Assembly (NCBI GenBank): GCA_017960885.1
Contig: JAGCYI010000134.1
Location: 1-32,229, forward strand
DNA: 32,229 bases
From: Bacteroidales bacterium
GTDB lineage: Bacteria > Bacteroidota > Bacteroidia > Bacteroidales > UBA3824
Direction: 5' to 3'
The notes below the pieces were generated by a model, which worked only from the letters and a program-made list of their open reading frames with translations, was not told where the DNA came from and did no database searches. This document shows positions 9,385 through 15,676 of this stretch, piece by piece; position 1 is the stretch's first letter; the number at the start of each line of letters is the position of its first letter. The translations under genes and the position numbers were made by a program.

Positions 9385-10545
9385 ATGAAAGCAAAAGTAC
9401 TACTTATCACATTTTTTATTGCCCTAATAAACAGCGCATTAGGACAAAATACCAACGAAGAGGTATACATTACGGCAAAACTCGGAGGTAAAGAAGGCAT
9501 TATCAACGAGAAAGGTGAATGGGTTATAAAGCCTATTTATGATAGTGTCGACGAAGATTGTTTCGCTTCAAATGGACTGGTCGCTGTTAAAGTGGCAGGC
9601 AAATGGGGCTTTATCAACAAGAAAGGCGAAACAGTTATCAATCCGCAATTCGATTATGTGGCTCGTTTTGCAGAAAATGGTCTTGCACGTTTTAACTCCG
9701 ACAAACAATGGGGCTATATCGACGCAACAGGCAAAATCATTATCCCCCCAACATTTGAGTGGGCAGGTGATTTCAATCAGCTCGGTCTGGCAGAAGTTCA
9801 ATTAAATGGAAAGTACGGCTATGTAAACAACACTGGTAATCTGGTAGTTAGTGCTATTTATGACCGGGTCGGCGGTTTTGGAAAAAATGACATCGCGTCG
9901 GTTTGCTTAAATAAAAAATGGGGCTTTGTCGACAAAAAAGGAAAAATGGTTGTCGACGCCATTTATGATGAAGTTTCTAATTTTGCAACCAACGGATTAG
10001 CTCCCGTAAAGCAAAACAACCAGTGGGGCTATATCAACAGTGATGGCAAGATTGTAATCGCACTGCAGTTTTCTTATGCAATGAGGTTCAACGAATATGG
10101 TCTGGCGCTTGTAACATTAAACCATAAAGAGGGATTTATCGACAAAAGCGGCAAAATGGTTGTCACCCTTCCTTCTACCTTAACCACCTACGGCTCTTTC
10201 GACGAAAACGGCTGGGCTTCAGTAACATTAGTGGAGAGAGAGGGAAACGTTGTACGACACTTGAAAGAAGGCTTCATCGACCGGAATGGCGAAATTGTTA
10301 TAGAACCGCAGTTCGACGCAGTACGTGGTTTTTATGGCAACGGATTAGCTGCGGTAAAAATCAAAGGCGGATGGGGATGCATCGACAAGACTGGCAAAAT
10401 AGTGATTCCCACAAACTATGCCAGCATTAATATTGTAAAAAATGTCATCTTTGTGGAACTATATCGTAAATGGGGTATCGTAGATAAAAACGGAAACACT
10501 ATTATCGCACCTATTTTTGAAGAAATAAACGATGGTGTTTTTTAA
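9385..10545 (+). CDS. Secreted WG-repeat protein 1
   Basis: The 386 residues start with a signal peptide (MKAKVLLITF..LGQN) and then consist almost wholly of about ten WG-type repeats, each of the form K-WG-F/Y-I/V-D/N-K-x-G-K-x-V-I-x-P-x-F/Y-D followed by a turn with NGLA. Examples are KWGFINKKGETVINPQFD and QWGYIDATGKIIIPPTFE. WG repeats (WG_beta_rep family) are short beta-strand units found in many secreted or surface proteins; no enzymatic function is established, and none is visible here. The product should be periplasmic or outside the cell. It is followed by a paralogue at 10634 with a closely similar signal peptide and similar flanks, so the pair arose by tandem duplication. Repeats in this copy have diverged well. 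Confidence 0.9.
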   Translation: MKAKVLLITFFIALINSALGQNTNEEVYITAKLGGKEGIINEKGEWVIKPIYDSVDEDCFASNGLVAVKVAGKWGFINKKGETVINPQFDYVARFAENGLARFNSDKQWGYIDATGKIIIPPTFEWAGDFNQLGLAEVQLNGKYGYVNNTGNLVVSAIYDRVGGFGKNDIASVCLNKKWGFVDKKGKMVVDAIYDEVSNFATNGLAPVKQNNQWGYINSDGKIVIALQFSYAMRFNEYGLALVTLNHKEGFIDKSGKMVVTLPSTLTTYGSFDENGWASVTLVEREGNVVRHLKEGFIDRNGEIVIEPQFDAVRGFYGNGLAAVKIKGGWGCIDKTGKIVIPTNYASINIVKNVIFVELYRKWGIVDKNGNTIIAPIFEEINDGVF

Positions 10546-10633
10546 TAGGCAGTTGGATAGGAGGGGAGGTGCAATCTCCCACACCTTATTTATATTAACT
10601 ATAAACATTTTTTAATAATCATAACCAACTACC

Positions 10634-11929
10634 ATGAAAGCAAGAGTACTAATTATCACATTCCTCGTTGTCCTAATCAACAACACAGTAGCACAAAACA
10701 GCGACTATGACATTCTCTATACAGCTTGTGTCGACAACAAATGCGGATTCGTAGACCAAAACGGCAACTGGGTTATAAAACCTCAGTACGATGATGTTTA
10801 TAAATTTGCATCCAATGGGTTGGCAGCCGTTAAATCTGGCGACAAATGGGGCTATGTCGACAAATCCGGCAAGATTGTAATCCCTTTGCAATTTATTAGA
10901 GCTTATAGTTTTGCCGAAAACGGATTGGCGTTAGTAGAAAGGGTACTTGAAGACGATGAGTATGATAAGCGGCCTTCTCCTATGTGTTATATCGACAAGA
11001 CCGGCAAAATTGTTATCTCCTTAAAAAATGCCAGGGATGCTGGATCTTTTGACGAAAACGGTTTAGCTTGTTTCTGCAGCAGCATCAAGGAAGAAAAATA
11101 CGGCTATATCAACTCAAAAGGCAAGGTGGTTGTGAAACCTCAGTTTGGTTGGACTAAACCATTTGATAAAGACGGTTTTGCTTGTGTTGAATTAAACGAC
11201 GAATGGGGATGTATCGACCCAAAGGGTAACACTGTTTTTAGACCTAAGTATCACGAATGCTTTAGGTTTGCAACCAACGGTCTGGCTTGTGTCCGTTTAT
11301 CCGGTGATTATGGCTTTACTAACCTTAAAGGCGAGATGGTTATTCAAGGTTATGACGCTTGTCAAGATTTTAGTGATAATGGCCTTGCCCCTGTTAATCT
11401 AGATAATAAATGGGGCTATATCGACCAAACTGGCAAAATGGTCATTGAACCGCAATTTTATTGGGCTGATGGTTTCAAATCAAATGGTTTAGCGCGTGTA
11501 CAACTATTCAATTACGACTGGGGCTATATCGACCAAACTGGCAAAATGGTCATTGAACCGCAATTTTATTGGGCTGAAGGTTTCGAAAATGGTTTAGCGC
11601 TAGTAAGACTCAGCAATCGTGCATATGGCTATATCGACCAAACTGGCAAAATGGTCATTGAACCGCAATTTTATTGGGCTCGTAGTTTCGAATCAAATGG
11701 TTTAGCGAGTGTAGAACTATTCAATGGCAAATGGGGCTATATCGACAAAACTGGCAAAATGGTCATTGAACCGCAATTTGAAGAAGCTGAAGGTTTCGAA
11801 TCAAATGGTTTAGCGCGTGTAAAACTTAATGGCAAATGGGGCTATATCGACCAAACTGGCAAAATGGTCATTGAGCCAAAATTCGACAGGATAAATTTTT
11901 CTGACGAACAAACTATTTTCCCTGATTGA
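10634..11929 (+). CDS. Secreted WG-repeat protein 2
   Basis: A 431-residue paralogue of the protein at 9385, with signal peptide MKARVLIITF..VAQN and about eleven WG-type repeats. The first six are diverged (for example KWGYVDKSGKIVIPLQF and EWGCIDPKGNTVFRPKY). The last five, from 11411, are nearly identical to each other: WGYIDQTGKMVIEPQFYWA or close variants, spaced 36, 35, 36 and 35 residues apart. The number of these copies could change by slippage or recombination without breaking the frame. The protein should be exported; its role is unknown. It lies 88 bases after the first WG gene with no obvious own promoter. Confidence 0.9.
   Translation: MKARVLIITFLVVLINNTVAQNSDYDILYTACVDNKCGFVDQNGNWVIKPQYDDVYKFASNGLAAVKSGDKWGYVDKSGKIVIPLQFIRAYSFAENGLALVERVLEDDEYDKRPSPMCYIDKTGKIVISLKNARDAGSFDENGLACFCSSIKEEKYGYINSKGKVVVKPQFGWTKPFDKDGFACVELNDEWGCIDPKGNTVFRPKYHECFRFATNGLACVRLSGDYGFTNLKGEMVIQGYDACQDFSDNGLAPVNLDNKWGYIDQTGKMVIEPQFYWADGFKSNGLARVQLFNYDWGYIDQTGKMVIEPQFYWAEGFENGLALVRLSNRAYGYIDQTGKMVIEPQFYWARSFESNGLASVELFNGKWGYIDKTGKMVIEPQFEEAEGFESNGLARVKLNGKWGYIDQTGKMVIEPKFDRINFSDEQTIFPD
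11411..11890 (+). repeat. Five near-identical in-frame tandem repeats of 105-108 bp
   Basis: Repeat units begin at 11411, 11519, 11624, 11732 and 11837, each at the WG (once YG) codon pair. They share long blocks such as GGCTATATCGACCAAACTGG and AATGGTCATTGAACCGCAAT almost base for base. Unit spacing alternates 108 and 105 bases, so expansion or loss of a unit keeps the frame. Confidence 0.9.
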
Positions 11930-11979
11930 TTATTGATAGGAATTATACCACACCTTATTAATATATCAACATCATGTGT

Positions 11980-12013
11980 AAAAAAAACCGCCCTGTTTAA
12001 GAGCGGTTTTTTT
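11980..12013 (-). terminator. Terminator between the WG gene and tRNA-Pro, probably bidirectional
   Basis: ACCGCCC-TGTTTAA-GAGCGGT forms a seven-pair stem (one G-T pair) flanked by a run of A on one side and T on the other. It can therefore end transcription from both sides: the tRNA on the minus strand and the WG genes on the plus strand. Confidence 0.75.
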
Positions 12014-12018
12014 GCACT

Positions 12019-12094
12019 TGGTCGGAGTGGCCAGACTCGAACTGGCGACCCCAACGTCCCGAACGTTGTACGCTACCAACTGCGCTACACCCCG
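12019..12094 (-). tRNA. tRNA-Pro (anticodon CGG)
   Basis: The minus strand folds as a complete cloverleaf: acceptor CGGGGTG/CACTCCG, D arm GCGC..GCGT, anticodon stem CAACG/CGTTG with loop TTCGGGA (anticodon CGG, reading CCG), T arm GCCAG-TTCGAGT-CTGGC, discriminator A and an encoded CCA. Its layout matches the E. coli proline tRNA with the same anticodon. A promoter lies just upstream and a terminator just downstream, so it is a single-gene unit. Confidence 0.95.
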
Positions 12095-12119
12095 AGTGCC
12101 ACCTTTCGGTTTTGCGGTG

Positions 12120-12127
12120 CAAAGGTA
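12120..12127 (-). promoter_or_regulatory. -7 promoter box of tRNA-Pro
   Basis: On the minus strand this reads TACCTTTG, a perfect TAnnTTTG match, 26 bases before the mature 5' end of the tRNA. It would leave a short leader to be removed by RNase P. Confidence 0.65.
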
Positions 12128-12346
12128 TAACCCTTTTCTGAAAAAAAAAACTTTTTTATAAAAAAAAAGCATTTTTTGGTTATAATAAAACCGGCATAAA
12201 TAATCATCTGATTATTAACTTGTTATGGCTACTCTACAAAAAAATACATTAAAAATAAAAAAAAAATGCTAAAAGCGTTATATTTTTTAAAAAAAAGCAT
12301 TACATTTATAACTGCTAAAAATAGAAAACAAACCTATTTAATTACG

Positions 12347-13222
12347 ATGAACAAGTATTTGAAAATTAGACTTTTAAGTATAGTGTTAACGGCGTTCGCT
12401 TTAGCCGCTTGCAACGGTTCCGACAACAACAACTCGTCGGGAAACGCCGAAAATGCCCAAAACACAAACAGCGACTCGGCTCAGATTCACCAGTCGGAAC
12501 AGTTAACCGAGCAGCATCAAGAACAGAATCAAGACCCTAACCAAGATCCAGTGTCGATCGACGAAGTGAAAGAAAGGTATTTCGTCCCCGCCGAACTCAA
12601 ATACTGCCAGCAGAGCGATGAATATCTTTTCGACAAGTTCTACCCAATAGGCTGGAGCAAAGACGGACATTTCGCCTACATTATAGAGCCCGCCGACGAG
12701 GCTGCAGGATTATACTTCTTCAAGTTCAGAATACAGAACATGATCAGCGACAAGATTGTATACGAATGGGAGCTCGACCCTGATGAAGAAGTTGAGACCG
12801 GAAGCGTTAAGCAGATGTGGAAAGATTATGAAACTGTTTTCGTAGAAAAACTCAACAAGTACGGCATCATCCAGCAGAAAAACTTCACCCTTGAAGGCAC
12901 AGAGTTCACCAAAAACGACAAAAAGTTTAAAGTGGTGATAGAAAACGAGATGGAAACCAACAACGATTTCGGTTTCGAAGTGGTAAAAAGCACTCAGATT
13001 CATGTTAAATCGCCTGAACTTGGTGAAAAACAAATTTACAACTATACCGAAAAAGAGTTCAACCTCTGCGTTGGCAAAATCATACAGGGAGTGCTTGTTA
13101 GTCCCTTCGAAAACCGTGTGGCTGTGATGGTGAAAACCGAAAACTGCGGATACGAAGGACCTCCTAACGTTATTTCCCAGTTCTTAGTTGGAACAAATCT
13201 TACAGAAAGTTTCAAAAAATAG
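12347..13222 (+). CDS. Lipoprotein of unknown function
   Basis: The frame extends upstream to 12266, but the sensible start is the ATG at 12347: it opens a lipoprotein signal, MNKYLKIRLLSIVLTAFALA-AC, with lipobox LAAC and lipidated cysteine C22. A low-complexity linker rich in N, S, Q, D and E follows (about 23-65), then a folded region of about 225 residues that I do not recognise, with many aromatic and acidic residues (KYCQQSDEYLFDKFYPIGWS, YEWELDPDEE). It should be anchored in the outer or inner membrane facing the periplasm, or on the cell surface. A possible -7 box, TACATTTA, lies at 12301-12308. It ends 72 bases before the amidase cassette, which has its own promoter, so a shared role is not implied. 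Confidence 0.8.
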   Translation: MNKYLKIRLLSIVLTAFALAACNGSDNNNSSGNAENAQNTNSDSAQIHQSEQLTEQHQEQNQDPNQDPVSIDEVKERYFVPAELKYCQQSDEYLFDKFYPIGWSKDGHFAYIIEPADEAAGLYFFKFRIQNMISDKIVYEWELDPDEEVETGSVKQMWKDYETVFVEKLNKYGIIQQKNFTLEGTEFTKNDKKFKVVIENEMETNNDFGFEVVKSTQIHVKSPELGEKQIYNYTEKEFNLCVGKIIQGVLVSPFENRVAVMVKTENCGYEGPPNVISQFLVGTNLTESFKK

Positions 13223-13231
13223 ACAAAAAAG

Positions 13232-13262
13232 TTGGAAAAATAAGAAAATACCCGTATATTTA
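13232..13262 (+). promoter_or_regulatory. Promoter of the amidase cassette
   Basis: TTG at 13232-13234, 20 bases, then TATATTTA at 13255-13262 (last base differs from the ideal G). The start would fall about 20 bases before the amidase ATG at 13295. It makes the four-gene cassette an independent unit. Confidence 0.5.
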
Positions 13263-13294
13263 CCGAAAAAATAAAAACATCTAAATCCGAAAGT

Positions 13295-14116
13295 ATGTTA
13301 AAGATAGAGGATTATTTAGTTCGCGGAGACAACGTTAGGAAAATGGTGAAATGCACCAAAACCAGCGGAGAATTCGAAAGAGGATATCCCGACACAATAG
13401 TTATTCACTATACTGCCGGTCCTTACCAGTCATCGCTTAATACGCTTGTTAATCCGAAAGTAAAAGCTTCGGCGCACGTCCTTGTCGACCGCGACGGAAG
13501 CATTACCCAGTTGATACCATTCAACGAAATTGCCTGGCACGCTGGCGAAAGCTCGTATGGCGGACGTTCTGGTTACAATAAATATTCAATTGGTATCGAA
13601 ATCGTAAACTCTGGACCTCTCACCAAGAGCGGCAACGTTTACCGTTCGTGGTACGGCTCTGCCTACAACCCAAGCGACGTGGTTGAGGCTATTCACCGCA
13701 ACCAAAACACTCCCAAGTACTGGCACGTTTACACCGCCGAGCAAATCGAAACCGTTAAGCAGCTCTGCGCCGAACTCATCGAGGCTTATCCCAACATCAA
13801 GCAGATTCTCGGTCACGAGGAGATCGCTCCCGCACGTAAAACCGACCCGGGTCCTGCTTTCCCCCTCGACAAACTGCGCGACCAGCTTCTTGGTTCCGAC
13901 CGCCGCAACGACGGAGGTGCTGAAATGCCCGACACCGGACGTGTTATGGCCAACACCCTCAACATTAGAAACACCCCGAAATCAGATGGCGCTCTCGTTG
14001 CCAAACCGCTCTCAAAAGGCACTCTCGTTAGCATTGTCGACGAACAAAACGGTTGGTACAAAATACGCACTTCCATTGAGGGATGGGTATATGGCAAATA
14101 CATTGACATTAACTAA
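13295..14116 (+). CDS. AmpD-like N-acetylmuramoyl-L-alanine amidase with C-terminal SH3 domain
   Basis: A 273-residue Amidase_2-family enzyme expected to cut the bond between N-acetylmuramic acid and the peptide stem in peptidoglycan or its fragments. Zinc ligands are H38 (IVIHYTA), H174 (ILGHEEIAP) and D184, with K182 two residues before; the H-x9-D spacing and the lysine match AmpD (H154, K162, D164). E102 in SIGIEIVN and the AWHAG motif at 80-84 also fit. Residues about 215-273 form a bacterial SH3 domain (NTLNIRNTP..NGWYKI..GWVYGKYI), a wall-binding module. There is no signal peptide, so the enzyme is made in the cytoplasm, as phage endolysins and AmpD are. It is the first gene of a cassette with three small membrane proteins, 12 bases before the next gene. 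A cytoplasmic recycling enzyme would not usually carry SH3, so an endolysin-like role is more suggestive. Confidence 0.92.
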   Translation: MLKIEDYLVRGDNVRKMVKCTKTSGEFERGYPDTIVIHYTAGPYQSSLNTLVNPKVKASAHVLVDRDGSITQLIPFNEIAWHAGESSYGGRSGYNKYSIGIEIVNSGPLTKSGNVYRSWYGSAYNPSDVVEAIHRNQNTPKYWHVYTAEQIETVKQLCAELIEAYPNIKQILGHEEIAPARKTDPGPAFPLDKLRDQLLGSDRRNDGGAEMPDTGRVMANTLNIRNTPKSDGALVAKPLSKGTLVSIVDEQNGWYKIRTSIEGWVYGKYIDIN

Positions 14117-14128
14117 ACTACACCGCAA

Positions 14129-14557
14129 ATGAAAAAATGGATAATTATTATCGGCTCGATTATCGTAGTGCTCATTGTAATAGGAGTGCTGCACGATGCC
14201 GGTTATCTCAACTTCAAGTGGACAACGCTCACCAACTTATTCGCGGCTCTCGCTGGTCCCTACATGTTGATGAAAAACAAGTTTTTCAACCGCAACTCTG
14301 TTTCTACCGTTCAAGAAATAATTGAAAAATCAAAACAGGGACTGCTCAACGACGAGGAACACCGTCAGGAGTACGACGCCAAGATTGCTGAAAAAGAGAA
14401 CGAAATCAAAGCTTTGGAACAGCATATTGTTTCTCTTGACAAAAAGATTAATGCTATTTCTCAGCAGCAAGCTAACGTACATCAAGAAGTTCAAGCTATG
14501 TCTCCTGAGCAAATGATGGTTGAATTTGAAAAATATTACAATGAAAAAGATGATTAA
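14129..14557 (+). CDS. Small membrane protein with C-terminal coiled coil (cassette gene 2)
   Basis: 142 residues that I do not recognise. A strong TM segment at about 4-21 (WIIIIGSIIVVLIVIGV) is followed by a second, weaker hydrophobic segment near 35-49. A charged helical tail follows, with a likely coiled coil at about 80-125 (EKENEIKALEQHIVSLDKK), ending NEKDD. In position (12 bases after an amidase) and form it resembles a holin or other phage lysis accessory, but no family signature proves this. The stop overlaps the start of the next gene by 17 bases, which suggests translational coupling. Confidence 0.75.
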   Translation: MKKWIIIIGSIIVVLIVIGVLHDAGYLNFKWTTLTNLFAALAGPYMLMKNKFFNRNSVSTVQEIIEKSKQGLLNDEEHRQEYDAKIAEKENEIKALEQHIVSLDKKINAISQQQANVHQEVQAMSPEQMMVEFEKYYNEKDD

Positions 14558-14996
14558 GCTTATTTCTAAAATAGCCATTATAATAATGGCGCTCTTCTGG
14601 ATGCAGAATGCATCAGCTCAGGCGCTTCAGTTTGTAAAACCTGGTGATGAGTTACATTTGGCTCCCACTAACGATACTCTTTGGGTTATGAACAATAGCC
14701 GTATGGTTCAGGTGATTGAAACTGGCAAATTGTACAAACTTGAAAAAGAAAAGAGCGAACTCCTAATGCAGAAATGCGACACTCTGCGTCAGATTGTCAC
14801 CGAGAAAGACAGTCTCGTGGATATCTACAAAGTTGATCGTAAATATTATGAAGAACAACTCAAGGACTGCCGTAATGATGCCATTACCGTAGGAAAAGAG
14901 GCGAAGAAATTTCAACGACGCGCCCGTTGGGCTACCGTAGGTATCGGTGTGGCGGCTGGCGTAGGTTTCGTCCTTGGTGCCGTTCTTTTTAAGTAA
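14541..14996 (+). CDS. Exported coiled-coil protein with C-terminal TM segment (cassette gene 3)
   Basis: I place the start at the ATG at 14541, which opens a typical signal peptide (MKKMIKLISKIAIIIM..NASA-Q) and overlaps the previous gene by 17 bases; a second ATG at 14550 is also possible. The 151 residues continue with a short beta-like region, a coiled coil of about 65 residues (LYKLEKEKSELLMQK onwards), a basic patch (KKFQRRARW) and a C-terminal glycine- and alanine-rich TM segment (TVGIGVAAGVGFVLGAVLF). If the signal is cut, the coiled coil lies in the periplasm with the tail in a membrane. That is spanin-like in a broad sense, though the order is opposite to phage Rz. Function unknown. 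Confidence 0.75.
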   Translation: MKKMIKLISKIAIIIMALFWMQNASAQALQFVKPGDELHLAPTNDTLWVMNNSRMVQVIETGKLYKLEKEKSELLMQKCDTLRQIVTEKDSLVDIYKVDRKYYEEQLKDCRNDAITVGKEAKKFQRRARWATVGIGVAAGVGFVLGAVLFK

Positions 14997-15054
14997 CTAT
15001 TTAACTAACAGATAATAAAGTAAACCAAATTATTCAAATAAAACGTTATAAATC

Positions 15055-15576
15055 ATGGAAGTAAATCAGTACATGCAGACTGTGGATTACTACGGAGAAC
15101 ATCCGATTGAGTATTTCGCAGCAATATACATTCCGGTAATGATATGGCTGGTACTATCGCTTATCTTTGTCGTAGTAATGTTTAAGAAGTACACCTTCGG
15201 CGATTGGACCAAGGAAAACCCAAACCCTTGCGATGGAGAAACTTTCAATATGCCACGCGGTACATTCCGTGGTATCTTGACTCTCTCGCTGTTGTTTATC
15301 ACAGTGGTTATCGAGCTCGCCAATGTTAAAATCATCGGTCTCGAAGCTGAGTTCTCAGAATTTATGGCTGCGTTCCAGATGATGATCGCTTTCTATTTTG
15401 GCGCAAAGGTTATGCACCACATCAACTCTGTGGACAAAACCAAAACCAAAATGCTTGCTCAGGCTGCCGAGGCTCAGGCTCTTGGTACTACATCTGCCGC
15501 TTTGGAGCGCGAGGCTGAAAACGGCGTTACCACCGTCGACAACTCGTATTTTGAAGAAGAAGGAGCCGCAGGATAG
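15055..15576 (+). CDS. Three-TM membrane protein with MPRGTFRG and FYFG motifs (cassette gene 4)
   Basis: 173 residues with hydrophobic segments at about 21-43, 73-92 and 102-120. Between the first two lies a conserved-looking motif, FNMPRGTFRGILTLSLLF (from 64), and the third ends in AFYFGAK (from 112). I have seen this pairing of a P-x-G-S/T-x-R motif entering a TM helix with FYFG at the end of a later one in uncharacterised small membrane proteins, but I cannot name a family. The C-terminal tail (from about 125) is charged and alanine-rich. It lies 58 bases after gene 3 with no promoter box in the gap, and a strong terminator follows, so it closes the cassette. Confidence 0.8.
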   Translation: MEVNQYMQTVDYYGEHPIEYFAAIYIPVMIWLVLSLIFVVVMFKKYTFGDWTKENPNPCDGETFNMPRGTFRGILTLSLLFITVVIELANVKIIGLEAEFSEFMAAFQMMIAFYFGAKVMHHINSVDKTKTKMLAQAAEAQALGTTSAALEREAENGVTTVDNSYFEEEGAAG

Positions 15577-15599
15577 TCTGCCGCTTTAATAATCTAAAT

Positions 15600-15637
15600 G
15601 CCGGAGGATAGCCTAAGTGCGCCCTCCGGCTTTTTTA
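15600..15637 (+). terminator. Rho-independent terminator of the amidase cassette
   Basis: GCCGGAGG (15600-15607) and CCTCCGGC (15623-15630) form a perfect eight-pair stem with a 15-base loop, followed by six T. Confidence 0.9.
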
Positions 15638-15676
15638 GATTTATACCTATACTGTTTATCTATAATTTTATCTGTT

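Noticed and set aside
11411..11890. A CRISPR-like or non-coding repeat array
   Set aside because: Units are 105-108 bp, in frame and contiguous, and encode WG repeats.
13223..15640. A prophage
   Set aside because: The amidase and small membrane genes resemble lysis genes, but no integrase, terminase, capsid, tail gene or attachment site is present, and core genes lie close by. No att repeat is seen at the nearby tRNA-Pro.
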